Position numbers and translations under genes: made by a program. This document shows positions 34,001 through 44,869 of a stretch of 64,000 nt of DNA, one piece after another. Position 1 is the stretch's first letter. Each line of letters begins with the position of its first letter. The stretch is from assembly GCA_963970005.1 (NCBI GenBank), contig CAXAMN010028916.1:1721859-1785858 (forward strand). Direction: 5' to 3'. The stretch is from Durusdinium trenchii (taxonomy: Eukaryota; Sar; Dinophyceae; Suessiales; Symbiodiniaceae). The notes under the pieces are model-generated. The model was not told where the DNA came from. It saw nothing but the letters and a program-made list of their open reading frames with translations, and made no database searches.

Positions 34001-37000
34001 CCCTCATATTTGCTTTCAAAACATGTTTTCAACTTAACAACAAAGGCCCCGGCCAAGTTGGCATCAATCGCTGCCAGGAGGGAAACACCCCGCGCGGCTC
34101 CGCCAACGCAGCTCCTAAGAGGCTGACCAATGAGGTGATATCAATAAGGCTTCGTGCAGGGGCTTAGCAATTGCCTGATTGCGTGGTTGAACGATCAACA
34201 AATCTGGTGTTCCAAGACAGCTGTGCGATCAGATGCATCTCTGAACTGAGCCCATCGCGTGGTGTTCGGATATGGAACGAACAAAAGAGCCTCTGGGTCC
34301 GAGGTCAGGTTGCCTGGCAGTGAATAGCCTACCACTATCCCTAAAGTTGTGAAAGGCTTCATGGTGCACGCTTCGGAAAGATGGAGCAAACCGACCGGGT
34401 CAGCGTCCGACTGCCAAGATGTGTTGGAATCCGAACCCACCACGAGGTGCTGTCGCCATCGAAGACGAAACAAGTCACAGCAAAACATGCAGTCAGCCTA
34501 CCTTGATAGTACAACCAATCTGTGCCCGCAAAGCGAGCGTTCCTGGCCGCGTGGGTCATGTCGTCAAAATCAGATGCGGCACAAGTGCCATCGAATTTGA
34601 CCCCCAATTGAAATGGCATCGCCCAAACGCAGCCAGGTTGCGGATCATAACTTCCTGTACCTCCAAAGCAGGCGCTTGGCGCTCCGCTCGCAAGTCGAGA
34701 GTGAGGCCAAGCTTTCGCATCAATGGTCCCAAGGTGCAAAGCAATTAGAAGACCCAAATAGCCCCAACTCGCCCAACATCGTCGTGCCTCTTCCCTCGAA
34801 GGAAGGTAAGAAGAACTGTCCCAAGGTCTCGTTGTCCCTGAGAGGCAAACGACGTGCGCAAAGCTCTCCTGGACTCCTCCCCTTGCTTTAAGATGCTTTA
34901 AGACCATGAAACTTATGTGGCTGGCCAGTGGCTTGAAAGCGATTGACTAAGTACTCAAGCATTGTGGGATCTGAAATGTTGAACTTCTACCACCAGCCAA
35001 GGCATGCACTCCCACCTTCTTAGACCACAAAAGTCAAACAGTCAAACAGTCAAACAGCTTCGACCTGCGGGAAAGAAAAGAAAATCGGGCGGCCGCACGG
35101 ATGGACGCCGGCGAAGAACAAGCTGTTGAAGCTGCTCAAAGGAGAACTAACTGCCGTTGAAGGCTTTAGGTCCTGGTCCACACAGCTTTGCACTCTCGAT
35201 TGGTCAATAGGTGTATAGTGTGTTTTTGGTATGAGAAAGGGGGTGAGCTGAGAGCTGGTAAGAATGTCAAAAGTAAAGACTTCCCCTCCAGCAAGCAGTC
35301 CTCTTGTGTGAATGGACTGTGGTAGTAAGAATACAGGAAAAAGTCATCCACGTAGACCTCTCTGCCTTTGGAGCTCATATAAGCGGCTTGTGCTGTGTCA
35401 TTCGCGTAGGGCTCGTAAAGACTCATGTCATCCCGCCATCTTCGGTAGAGGACGTTCACGCCATACTGAGCTGAGGTAGACAAATCATCGTTGTACATTC
35501 CAGGCTGGAAGAATGGCAGGGACAGCATGATGACTAAGACCAGCATGACGACCTCAGTGTGGTTCATGCTGAGGACTTGAATTGTAGCATGCTTTGCCAT
35601 TCCAATGTGAAGACCAGGTGTCCCAGGTGTTAGAAACCATCCATGTGGTACAGTTGCACCACATCACTAAGCTTTTCTTAGCTTTTCTTCATCCAAGCTC
35701 TCGCTTCGTCTCTGGGTGTCCGACTCTACGAGTGGTCATCTCGGAAAGCTTTTTGGAGACGGCCGATTCCTTTTGCATATCGTCATCATCCTCCTGCGAC
35801 AAGCGAGGATGGACTACGATTCAAAAGAACCATGCGCCAAACGGAGTGAGCAGACTCAAAGCTGCTTTAATTAAATACACCCCTCCACACACCGCACCCG
35901 GCTCTCCTCCCAATCCATTCCAGGGGTGGCCTCCAGAAGCTATCACATCGAAAAGTTGTGCGAAGTTGCCAAAATTCCAAGGAGTGAAACGATTCAACAG
36001 TTTGTTGAGATGCAGTTGTTGGCTAAAGCATGCTAAAGCGTGTCCTGTTCACCTGGATGAGTCAGTTTCCTCTTCTGGTCGACTCTACAAGATTTCTCTT
36101 CAACACTTGCACTTCTGCATTCGGCCTCGACAGACTCCCCAGCTTGGTACTTGGGAGACGAGGTGTTCTTCTGGTAGAACTTCACCAGTCGAATTAGCCT
36201 TACCAACCGCAGAAGTCGAACTACTCGACCAGCCTGAGCAAGGTCAGCCGAGCATGCGAGCTGCACCGCGTGGGTTTTTTACACCCAACGCCCAAAAAAC
36301 CCCCCAGCTTGCTTTGGACCAGGTTTCTGACAGAGATTGCTTGTTAAAGAGCCCCTGTTCCGTCGTCCTTTGGTTGCCTCAAATATCCTAAAATCAAGTC
36401 AGTGACGATTCGAGCAGGCAGGCCTTGGTGCCCACTCGGCTCATCCTAGCTGCTCGAGCCGCATCAGCGGATTGGCTGCTACTTTGATCGACTGGACCCT
36501 GCACCACTGGCCCAGCGCTCGCCTTGGCTTCGAGGTGTCATGGAGTACCAGTTGAACACGAGACATGTATGAGAAGCAATGAAGCTGCAAGGTCCGTGCA
36601 ATTGTGCTCGGAAAGACCCTACAAGACCAAATTTAAAGCACTTTGAGGAAGTACGGATCAGTGTTGTGTTCCAGGCGCAAATCTCTTTTCTTCACACAAA
36701 TGCAACTGTTTATATAAACAATAAGCTACTAGTAACAAGTGCATCGCTACTAGTAACAAGTGCCTTACTAGTAGTAACAAGAAGCTAGTAGAAACAATAA
36801 GAAGCTATAGACTGTTTATATTCGATGCGTGTTCCATGGGAAATTTCGATGTGAGAGACCAGACCTCTCTTTCACTAAGCTTCCCGACGCCTGCCAGCGC
36901 CTGTGCTGAAGAGATGGAATCTCCAAAAAGAGCCTCTGAGACCTGTGGAGAACTCGCTGTGATCGATGAATCTCGGGGACAGGTCCTTCAAGTCGTTCAA

Positions 37001-38208
37001 AAAGAACCATTTTTTCAGAAACGAGGGATGGCACGCCGTTTTGATGCACAGGTTTTGATGCACAGGTTACTACTGGGGTTTTGAAACCAGTGTTTTCTTG
37101 TCATTGAATGATTTTGAATGTTTCTTTGTACAGCAACATCTTTCAAATATCTATCGCTTTAAACAAAGGCCACACATCAACATGGTGCTGGTACAAAGTG
37201 AGTTCTTGCCATCCTTCCATTTTGGGTCAAACCAATGATGGCCGTATTCCTCTCCCCATCCACTGGATGCATTCTTCCTTTGATCCCACGACACGGCGTT
37301 ACCTTGCGTCTGTTGCGCAGAAAAATTACATAAACTGATCAACTCACTTGCCCGTTAAAGCCACTTACCAAGCAACTCACTTTCAGGGGAACGTTCATGG
37401 GAGAGACCCAAGATGCAGAACCACGGGTTCTGTGCGTTCCTTCCGAAAAGTTGCACGGAAAGCAATCGGTGGTCACAAAACAAAGAGAGATGTGGAGCAG
37501 TTGCGATTTCTGTGGGTTTCAGCAAGACGCCTACAAATTATATATTAATATATATATACAGTATATTATATATATATATATCTTATCACGCAGCAAAAGC
37601 ATGCAGCATGACGTGTAACAAGCTTAGCTGCCTCGAAGAACCAGAATTGTCAAAACGCGGTGAGATGGTTGTCTGAACTGGAAAGGTTGACAATGTCCGG
37701 TGAGAGGTCGGGGAGAGAAAGGGAGAGAGGAATGGACAAAGATATGAGGTCAAGTTGATCAAGCTTCTAGGTGAGGAGTCAATGAGGTAAAAGAAACCCT
37801 CTGCAAGTAAGTTCACAAGTGCAAGGTCCCTCATGCACAAGAGAGCTGCTGTTCTGCCCTCAAAGGCTTGCTCTGGGCTCTCGGCATAGGTGAGGTCCAA
37901 AATCAAGGTTATAGTGGAACCAAAATCCAGTAGAAAGAAGAAGCCGCAAAGGTATCCTTGCTTTCCTCAGGTACACCCGAATCCATCAGAGATGAATGCT
38001 CGCACTCTTTTCCTCAAGCACTAGTGGTTTAGGCGAATGAACAAAACACTGAAGCCAAGTCTCCGAATGTATTGATGATCACTTCTAGCCCGAAGACCAC
38101 CATCGTCACAGTTGTGATGATGTTGAAAGTATCATCAGCTGCTTTCTCAGAGAAGATCAGCCGCATGTCATCTCCAATGAGGGCATAGATGGTCAGAAGC
38201 GTTGTGAC
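22701..38208 (-). CDS. Ion-channel-like / adenylyl cyclase fusion protein, at least 29 exons
   Basis: Minus-strand gene whose exons join in order and phase to a voltage-sensor-like membrane part followed by a class III cyclase. This architecture is known from alveolates (Paramecium and apicomplexan bifunctional K+ channel/adenylyl cyclases). It would make cAMP from ATP at a membrane, possibly gated by voltage or ions. Recognised exon starts run 38208, 37965, 36233, 35793, 35552, ~34668, 34313, 33800, 33262, 33027, 32732, 31535, 31321, 31156, 30820, 27610, 27250, 27059, 26702, 26580, 26249, 26120, 25761, 25630, 25285, 25069, 23445, 22889, 22736. Missing pieces: the N-terminus before S1, one or two exons between the S3-like and S4 segments, one near 33.5 kb, one near 32 kb, one near 24 kb, and the C-terminal end. 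Donors are a mix of GT, GC and GA; most acceptors are AG|G. A kinase gene lies in one intron. Confidence 0.92.
24381..24443. repeat. ACTAGT-type dispersed repeat in a cyclase intron
   Basis: Three copies of the core CTACTAGTA, including perfect palindromic GCTACTAGTAGC, between AACAA spacers. Confidence 0.8.
25238..31535 (-). CDS. Adenylyl cyclase catalytic exons
   Basis: Exons: 31535-31476 (ends PMETVVLE), 31321-31276 (IIKIGSLLALGFGE), 31156-31100 (AGAEIIGQNMRGGDS), 30820-30794 (27 nt, AMIPGRRVE), 27610-27554 (IFGFCDIRNFTDATEV), 27250-27163 (VMVFVNRIASVIHSC, NPNKNI), 27059 to about 27020 (GEAFLLTWRL), 26702-26654 (KLADMSLLSFIKII), 26580-26519 (INKSPLLAEYRNHPKL), 26249-26192 (RVRMGFGLHSGWAIE), 26120-26046 (IGSEFKIDASYLSPNVNMAA), 25761-25684 (TKQYGCLILMTDAIIKLM), 25630-25589 (ECRIIDHVRL), 25285-25238 (PFKLYTYDLNDLAL). 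The first metal-binding Asp is in CDIR. The transition-state Asn and Arg are in NVNMAAR. The position of the second metal Asp carries Glu (IGEAF). Confidence 0.93.
26382..26475. repeat. ACTAGT-type dispersed repeat in a cyclase intron
   Basis: Four core motifs (CTACTAGTAACA, CTACTAGGAGCA, CCTAGTAGC, ACTAGTAGTAACA) in the intron between exons 26580-26519 and 26249-26192. Confidence 0.8.
27919..28320. repeat. Tandem repeat of about 75-bp units in a cyclase intron, with sequence gap
   Basis: Four or more copies of a unit containing ATGCAGCATTGAGCAAAATC, CCTGCGGACTGTAAACAAAC and CTGCTCCTCCCTGCAGCATC. The 10-N gap at 28101-28110 falls inside the array, so copy number in the assembly is unreliable. 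Confidence 0.9.
28101..28110. other. Assembly gap (10 N)
   Basis: Ten N within a tandem array. Cyclase exons on the two sides join in order and phase, which supports the scaffold join. Confidence 0.99.
28514..30153 (-). CDS. Serine/threonine protein kinase gene nested in a cyclase intron
   Basis: Five exons: 30153-30045, 29653-29333, 29218-29069, 28904 to about 28775, 28645-28514 (stop TGA). Together they give a nearly complete kinase domain: P-loop GLGRGKFGQV, ATP-binding Lys in FAWKCL, helix-C Glu in EVRLLSRMKHKNIV, catalytic loop HRDIKPDN, metal site DFN where DFG is usual, APE as MAPEV, EKCDLYSTG, and a C-lobe end HMLAPECDRCDAEEALNSPW. Donors are GC and GA. The protein ends shortly after the kinase fold. 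An upstream exon with the start codon was not found; the frame is open upstream of 30153 as far as an in-frame TGA. The whole gene lies in the 3.2-kb intron 30793-27611 of the cyclase gene, on the same strand. It resembles CAMK/NEK-like kinases; the substrate is unknown. Confidence 0.88.
29219..29332 (-). repeat. 114-nt intron made of dispersed repeat, flanked by 13-bp direct repeats (introner-like)
   Basis: TGTCCTCTGGACT occurs at 29215-29227 and 29329-29341. Removing exactly 114 nt between them restores the kinase frame. On the sense strand the cut is AGAG|GACAAC ... AGAG|GACACC, a GA donor and AG|G acceptor. The intron interior holds two copies of GCGATGGCCTCCAACC and ACTAGT-type motifs. 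Confidence 0.85.
32707..38208 (-). CDS. Channel-like exons of the cyclase gene (voltage sensor, extracellular loop, membrane exit)
   Basis: Exon 38208-38064: LLTIYALIGDDMRLIFSEKA and a hydrophobic helix, S1/S2-like. Exon 37965 to about 37830: YLCGFFFLLDFGSTITLILD, S2/S3-like. Exon 36233-36126: AGRVVRLLRLVRLIRLVKFY, an S4-type helix with Arg/Lys at every third position. Exon 35793-35725: acidic then KKLSEMTTRR. Exon 35552 to about 35310: a hydrophobic helix (VVMLVLVIMLSLPFFQP) entering a Tyr-rich extracellular region. Exons ending at 34502 and starting at 34313 encode a loop with possible N-glycosylation sites (NLTS, NTTR). Exon 33800-33745: EYEEIHFIFVFDRR. Exon 33262-33195: TIFICFLLGFGAMTFSQDAN, a membrane exit. 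Exon 33027-32948: PIERMISKLDKIRNNPLEAM. Exon 32732-32707 is 26 nt. No K+ selectivity filter (GYG) was seen. Confidence 0.88.
36723..36810. repeat. ACTAGT-type dispersed repeat in a cyclase intron
   Basis: Repeated CTACTAGTAACAAGTGC and ACTAGTAGTAACAAGAAGC motifs in the intron between the S3-like and S4 exons. Confidence 0.8.
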
Positions 38209-39099
38209 CTCGGATCAAAAAACTCTCGACTTCATGCTCATTGGGTTGCCATCAAGTCACAAGTTGACTCACTGTGGGCGACCCAAGGGAACAACTTGTG
38301 GACTTGTGGATAAACAGCATGTAGTGACTACACTCCACACGATTAGGACAATATGCAAGATCTCCGTTTTCTTGAGGCGCCAGCTAGTGAAAGAATGGAA
38401 TTCGCTGCAAGTCGTTCACAAAACCAAGTAAAAGTAGTGCATCTCCTGCGCTGTCAAACAGGCTTCGAATCCAAAAAGGCTGAAATAGTTCCGAGAACTG
38501 GGGCTCTTTCAGCTGTGGTGAACCTCATCACAAATGTGTGTAATGGCTGAGTATGTGGCGCTCTGGAGAGGGAAGACACCAGTCGCCTTCTGGTTTCTGC
38601 TCAAGATTCTGTCACACTGTCACAATTATCGTTGCATTCTTCCTGCAATTGATCCTGGTGAGTTGGCAGCGTTTACTGGTATGTGCGATGACTTTTGCAC
38701 CCGGTCTCCTGGGTTTGGCTTGGCCAAACCAATTTTCTAAGTTATCAAATGGAGAGTCCTTGCCCAACCTCAGAAGACCAGTCACTATCAGTCTTCACTC
38801 GTCATCTCAGTCATTCTGAACGCCATGGTTCTTGTGGTTGTGGGCCACAAACGCCATAGTGGTTGTTGCATCAAAAGTACCACCAATCAGAGAGCAAAAG
38901 GAACATGTTTGGAGAAACTGGGAGCAACGAAATCTCTGTCTATTGAGATCTGGTCACAGGTTTGCGGTGAAGCTTGGTGGCTGTGGTTTGTTGTCAGAGC
39001 AAGTGCCTGGCCATCGGATCACATTGATCCCTTACAACCTTACAGGCCACTAATCAGCCGCCAAAGACTTGATCAAATATCCTTTCGTCATGTTCCACA

Positions 39100-39577
39100 A
39101 AGGTCTTACTTCCAAGCACTCCTGGCCTTTACACTTATCCAAACCAGCGTAGACCCGAGAAGTCAATCCCCTCAAGATGAGAACCGACTTCTGCATGGGT
39201 TCCTCAGACCCTTCAGTTCCATGTTTCAGCATGCCAAGCTGCTCATTTCCACGGCCAGCAGTCCCATCGCTGCCCTCTGAGCCATTCTCTGCGATCCGTT
39301 TCATGGATCCTCGCGCCGTTCGGCGCATCTTCGACACGTTCGACGCGAAAGGAGTTCCCCACGTTCGACGCATCGAGTCGGAGCTGAGGGAGCTGAGTCG
39401 GAGCTGATGTCCGCACGTCATGTCCGCACGTCTTGGTCCATGTGGATGTCCTAATGCTTCACGCGCCTTTTCCAAAGCTCTGTTTGGGGATGTCATTGTT
39501 GTTGGTCCACAAAAGGGGAGACAGCATTCTCTTGGCGGTGTGCTGGTGGGGCAGAAGAAAAGGATCGAGCAACCCAT
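39100..39577 (-). CDS. Possible N-terminal exon of the channel-cyclase gene
   Basis: Open minus frame with a basic, Ser/Gly-rich hydrophilic product (SKMRRTARGSMKRIAENGSE, then EGSDGTAGRGNE). This is the kind of cytoplasmic N-terminus expected before S1, and position and strand fit. No splice junction to the exon at 38208 was established, so the link is an inference. Confidence 0.3.
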
Positions 39578-39599
39578 GGTTCATGTTTTAGATAAGGAC

Positions 39600-41018
39600 A
39601 TGTAACAAAGAACTGATGCTTCTTGTTGTACTTGCCATGTGACGAATGTCTGCGGATTTGATACTGCCATATCTGGACCATTGTTTTTCGATGTGCATAA
39701 AGATCCTCAAACGTGGCACATCTTGTTCAGCTGCGCTAGCCGAGGTCAGCACTTGGCCCCCAGACAGATCAGAGCATCATTCGGCCGGTGTAGACTACAC
39801 CCTTAGAAACTGCTGACCAAGCTGGTCCTGGCCCTTTTTTCTTTGCGCAGTAGACTGATGAGAATATGTCTCTAGATGGACAGGTCTCGTACCTTGTACT
39901 GGTCTGGTCGGGCATCCGTGGCATCTTTTGTCTGGACTTCTGATGGTACAAGCAGCACTGCTGTGTCTGAGTGGTTCCACCTGTGTCTGTGCCTCCTTGA
40001 GCCACACGGGTGAGCGCAGTCCTAAACCTCGTGGGAGTCTTCGTGGGACTCTGAACTCCTTCGGTTGGAATCTCCGTGTAGGCTTACAGCAATCGCGGCC
40101 CAAAAAGTGGCAAGTTCAGGAAAGTTCTTGAGACAATCCAACCTAATAGCAATTCTTCCAGAAGAAAAGGCCATGGAAAAGCAGCGAGTGTTCCACCAAT
40201 TTGCCCTCCGTGCCTTTCAATCTCAGTCATCCCAGCTGGTGTCCTGGTGCCGTCGAGTCTCATTCAAAAGCTCAAAACTCACTCCACACTCAAGGGATTG
40301 ACCAGGTGACCTCTATAAATAGATATAAATGCAGTAGATTCTTGTTGCATACTTTTGCCCCAAAGAGTATTGGAAAATGGCACTTGAGCCAAACCGTCCA
40401 TCCCTCTACAAAAGATCCGCGTTTGCTCCTCTTCAGGCGCAAATCTTCGGCCCAGCCCCTCCCATCTGCTCTAGCCCGGCTCGGTCCGGCAAGGGCTGCG
40501 AAGGAATTTGGAGCGAAACACGGAAGAGTCGGACCGCACGGTCGGAGCGAACGGTCCACAACGAAAGGACCGAACAGTCGGACTGATTAGACCACCAATC
40601 ACCACTGGTGCCAACAAAAGTCGTACGTAAAACGCCCGGGGGCTTCTCGAACTGCTACAAAGCTGAAGCTACGTGGCTACACATGTGTTGATTCTAAAGT
40701 AAAGCTGCTCTATGAAGCTGCGCTCAATCTTCTCAATGAGCGGTTTTTCTTTTTGCACATGTTGCGGCGAATCTATCATGTTCAGTGCACCGAGAGACAA
40801 GACAAGACTGAGGATCATAACACTTTGTCGTTGTAACTTCTCGTCTGGATATCGAATCCTGCTCGGTCGGTTTGTCGTGTGTGTGTGTGTGTCAGAGCCT
40901 ACAGGCTGCCATGCTGAAGCATTGTGTGCAATGCAATAGCATGTGATACAAGCTCCTACAGAGCATCTACAGTCTAGAGTCTAGAGTTCAGTGTGGTATG
41001 GGTGTGAGCCTTCTGCAT
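39600..41018. other. Stretch without recognised gene
   Basis: No family motif seen. A (GT)n run lies near 40876-40892. A minus-strand TTTGGCTCAAG at about 40383-40393 matches 11 nt of the spliced leader but is short enough to be chance. Confidence 0.45.
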
Positions 41019-41465
41019 CTACTTGACCGAGAGCTGCCATTCACTGCGCATATCAATGAACGGCTTGACCTGCGGCAGAATCAGTGGCATGCACAATCTT
41101 CAATTTGCCAAAGCCGAGTCACGCGCATCAATTTCCAGAACCGTGTGGTATGACCAATGCCACGGAAAAGATCGAAAAACCTTCAGACAGGTCGTGAGCT
41201 TGTGCCTTGACCACAGCAGCCTGCAACTTGGCCTCCCCATCCAGCAAGCGCCTGAACCAGTCAGCTAGCACATGAGCTCTGGACTTTGGACACTACTTTA
41301 CATCAACATGTCCACTGAACTCTGGGTGGTGATCCTTTTGAGCCAGCTTCAGCAACAAGTTGATGTCTCTTTCTTCCAATTGACGTGGCTTGAAAAGATC
41401 GTCTGTTCCGCATCCTTTCTGCATCCCTTCCTGGGCGTCCGGACGATCGAGGCCTTGGCAGCGCG
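41019..41465 (-). CDS. Unidentified gene, C-terminal exons
   Basis: Three minus-strand blocks with coding character. About 41465-41300 has LFKPRQLEERDINLLLKLAQ. 41251-41181 follows an AG|G acceptor and ends at a GT donor (RLLDGEAKLQAAVVKAQAHD). 41069-41019 follows an AG|G acceptor and ends VKPFIDMRSEWQLSVK then TAG. All are hydrophilic and helical. The phase of the second and third blocks does not match with the boundaries I chose, so at least one is off or an exon is missing. I do not recognise the family. The first block might belong to a different frame, since a second frame is open there. Confidence 0.45.
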
Positions 41466-41605
41466 ATCGCCTTGCCGTTCTGCACGCTTTCGGCGCTGCT
41501 GAGGGCCGTTTGGAGCCCAAAGATCTCCACCTCGACGCTCGGCGGTGCGGAGTGTAGAAACAACCGGGGCGGTGCACTAGGCCGGTGTATCCACTGATGA
41601 CAAAG

Positions 41606-41656
41606 GAGCCCCTAGTAGCGTCCTTGTTCCTAGTAGCGATGCCAGGAGCCCCTAGA
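41606..41656. repeat. ACTAGT-family dispersed repeat (CCTAGTAGC variant)
   Basis: CCCCTAGTAGCGTCCTTGTT and CCTAGTAGCGATGCCAGGAG. The second half is nearly identical to 60938-60967 in the GH31 gene. Confidence 0.75.
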
Positions 41657-41940
41657 TGCTTGGGTTTATAGAGATGATCAGTATATATCTTCTTTGCCCA
41701 TGCGATTAGTAGCTGGCTTGGGGGCGAACACGAACGATTCGGACCAGCCACAGGGGTGGCAAAAGTTGGTACGAGTTTGGCTTTTTGAAGGATACTGAGT
41801 ACGCCAATGGAATCGTTGTTTGCATGCCCTACCCTGCTTTGAAACAACTCTGTCACTATGGTACAATTGTTCAAGGAAAATAATTAGGTTGGGGGATATT
41901 CCGATGTTTAACTGCCTCGAAAAGAACATGGCCCCGCCCA

Positions 41941-42000
41941 TTGCTACTAGGGGAGGCCATCGCTACTAGGTTGGGGGCCATTGCTACTAGGTTGGTAGCT
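41941..42000. repeat. ACTAGT-family dispersed repeat (GCTACTAGG variant)
   Basis: Three near-copies of the unit ATTGCTACTAGGTTGGGGGC / ATCGCTACTAGG in tandem. Confidence 0.8.
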
Positions 42001-43251
42001 TGGGTAGTTTGGTGGCGCAGCATCGCGCCAGGTCTGAGTGGCTGGCGCGCTCGATTTCTGCAGACACAGCCACAGCCTGCAAAAGTCTAATCCCAAGCGA
42101 GAAACCCAAAGCAAACAAAGCCACTTATATAGAGAGTCTCAGATGGACGATGTTTGTTCTTTACTCCAGAATTCGGTTCCCACAAAGCTCTGATTGTTGG
42201 ACAAGAAAAGCCGACCTGTACAACCAATTGATAGGCCAAACGTGAACGCCTAAGGGATTTTGCCAGTGTGTTTACTTTGCTTTCATGGAGTGTGGCCATG
42301 ACATGCTTTTGCTTCTACTTACAACTAAATGACCGGAACTTCAAACATGTTGCCATGACAGCATCCAAACCGAAGCCTGCCTCAGGCAGTGCTCCAGTCT
42401 TCGTCGCTCTCAAAACGCCATCCTGGAGGCAGTTTGCCCAGAAAGCAGTCCAAAATGAATGATGGAATCAAGTGCAGAACTGGAAATTATTACAAGCCCC
42501 AATTTCGGACATCCACGGGATTATTGGTTTTTTGCTGAGGCTATCGCAATGTCTGGTATGTCGGTAGCACTTGATCTTGCGAATAGGGGTCTTGAAGCGT
42601 CTCTGCCGGCAGTCCGGCCTTGAACTCCAGCTCAATATCCAAGAAGCTTTTCCCGTCCTGTCAAGTATTCAGGACCTTTCATTGATGAACAGCTTCTGTG
42701 CACCCCACAATACAGCTTCTGTGCACAACTCATCTTCACATCATCCCAGGGCACTTGACACGATGAGGTGAGCGGGGTGGCTTGGGACGCCCTGGTGTCC
42801 AAAACCTGACACCTCTGGAGCGCCGCTTTTCGGCAGAGCTCGCGAAGCTGCAACCAACCTGGGACAAAGGAAAGGCTTGGACGGGCGCTGGTGATGTTCG
42901 CTGGTTCGGGCTCGAAGAACTAAGCCTTGTTGATGATGGCATCTCATGGCCCAGAAAACACAGATGGTATCGAGTCAGCACAAATTGGCCAACCATGCCA
43001 AAGCACGAGATTAAGCTTCTGTACTAAACAATACCAACTTGCATCCTTGAAGATGAGTCGGCAAAAAGCGTGCAGCTTGCTTTCAGTTCACTCACTGGGG
43101 CGCTAGGCTGGCCAGGCTCAGGGGTCACTTGGTCAATCATCTAGAACTTAAGACGGTCTCGGAGTCTTGATGTTATTACTGCTACTTTACAAAGCTTGGT
43201 CTAAAACGTGTGTGACAGAAGACTAACAAAAATTCTAGTTTCTGTGCAAGG
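42001..43251. other. Stretch with one possible plus-strand exon
   Basis: The only coding-like segment is plus 42767-43027. It follows an AG|G acceptor and ends LLY then TAA, with PLERRFSAELAKLQPTWDKG and WYRVSTNWPTMPKHEIKLLY. I do not recognise it. It would be the only plus-strand gene piece in the window, which lowers my confidence. Confidence 0.3.
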
Positions 43252-44468
43252 CTAGGTTTGTACAGCTTCCTGCACCCCACCTTCTTTGAGGTCGGTGCCA
43301 AACACCTGCAGCACCCGCTGAGCGGCTTCCACGCCCCACGCAATGCATTCGGACTTCTTCCTGAGCAAACAACCATTCTCAAGGCTTCAAGCGGAAAAAT
43401 ACGAATGGACTAGCGGGCAATTACTGAATGCCAAAAACGAAACCCTTGAGATCTAGCCTCAGCAAAAACTTGAGGATACTCTGGGCGGCCGATTGTTAAA
43501 GGCTGTGAAGAACGAAATATTCTACCACCCAACAGTGAACCAAGGCAAATGACCAAATCGCGTTTCCTTGGGAACTACCTGCAGCACGTTCCCAGGTTTG
43601 AGGTCTGCTTTCTGTCCAAAGGGCTCTTGCTGCAGCCAGGCAGACAAAAAACCACCAGCGAAGAAGTCCCCCGCACCAGTGCTATCAACAACCTGACCAA
43701 ACCACGCCTTTGTTACTAGTAGCTTCTTGTTACTAGTAGCGATGGCCTCCAACCTACTTGCGATGGTCTCCCCCCAATAGCGTCCTAATATTGATTTGTA
43801 TTGATTTGTGTAACCTTGATTCCTACAAGTACTGTATATAAATATAAATAATATAAATGATTATGCAGCTCCAGTGACGCACAGCATCTTAGCACAAGTC
43901 AAGTATCAATGAATGGAACAAAAATAATATGTTTATTCGATCTTTCCTCTGGCCAATGTGTGCCAAAAAGAGGATTGGTCGACAACAGGCAAAGATATAA
44001 AAACCAAAGAAAAAAGAAAAGACGCTGCCTCGTCCAGGGGATGTACGGCATGAAACTCACAGCTTCCAGCCATACAGGTCCAAAGTCCCTGAGATCCAAG
44101 TGTCAGCACCTCAGAAGCAACTCAGACGCTACTGGAGGCTCCTGGCCTTGCTACTAGGAGCAAGGGCGCTGCTTGGAGCAACCACAAAATCAAGCGAAGA
44201 AAAAAACGAACGGCACTCGGTGCCATGGTGCATCCTTAGCAGGCTGGCTCAGGGTTCAGCTTCCTAAGGTTGCACCAACGGCTGTTGCACCCCTTTCAAG
44301 AGGATGGTGTTGGACCATGTCAATCCAGATCGCCCAAGGATGAAGTCCACCGTGCCGCCGCCGAGCCACCGTGAGTTCGCAGTGCTCTCCCAACTGCCGG
44401 CACATGGTCTCGGGGTCCAAAGTGCCTTCACCCAAAGCTTCAGCCTCTGCCTCGTTGAGGAAAAGAAC
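43252..44468 (-). CDS. pfkB-family carbohydrate/nucleoside kinase, C-terminal half
   Basis: Exon 44468-44276 starts VLFLNEAEAEALGEG, the pfkB 'NexE' region that binds Mg-ATP, and continues toward LGGGTVDF. Exon 43707-43579 encodes VVDSTGAGDFFAGGFLSAWL, pfkB signature 2 with the anion-hole GAGD and its catalytic Asp. A last exon from about 43356 to 43252 ends CIAWGVEAAQRVLQVFG... and TAG. The 568-nt intron between the first two has a GT donor and AG|G acceptor and carries ACTAGT-type repeats next to its 3' end. The first exon contains one surplus base after GAACTCACGGTGG (about 44371), so the NexE part and the GGG part are in different frames. Upstream exons with the substrate-binding half were not found; the repeat block begins at 44.77 kb. 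A pseudogene or sequence error is possible. Confidence 0.8.
43711..43782. repeat. ACTAGT-type dispersed repeat at the 3' end of a pfkB intron
   Basis: TTACTAGTAGC twice, then GCGATGGCCTCCAACCTACT and a second diverged GCGATGG unit. It lies only a few bases from the acceptor of the exon starting at 43707, in the opposite orientation to the copy in the kinase intron. Confidence 0.85.
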
Positions 44469-44771
44469 CTTGGTGATGCAAATGATGAGAATCAAACAAC
44501 TTGCACTCAAACCTGCAAGGAGACAAGGATATATATCAGGAAAAGATCCTTGTCAGACCCGCAGGATCTTCATGTTTTTCTCAAGAAATATTTCTGTGCA
44601 AACTTTAGTAACTCTTACCTCGTCTCCCTCGTTTTGGAAGTCGCATCCCGGGGTTTAGCACCTCGCCTCGTTATATACGGTTTGGAAATGTTTGGAAAAT
44701 ATTGCCTCGCCTCGTTAGTTCCACCTCGTGCAGGAACTTAATTCTGAGGGGCTTGGCTTGGGTGATGACGG

Positions 44772-44814
<43 letters not shown>

Positions 44815-44834
44815 CAGTAGTAGTAGTAGTAGTA

Positions 44835-44869
<35 letters not shown>

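Noticed and set aside
40383-40393. Second relict spliced leader (TTTGGCTCAAG on the minus strand)
   Set aside because: Only 11 matching bases; chance occurrence in 64 kb is not small and no coding frame follows.
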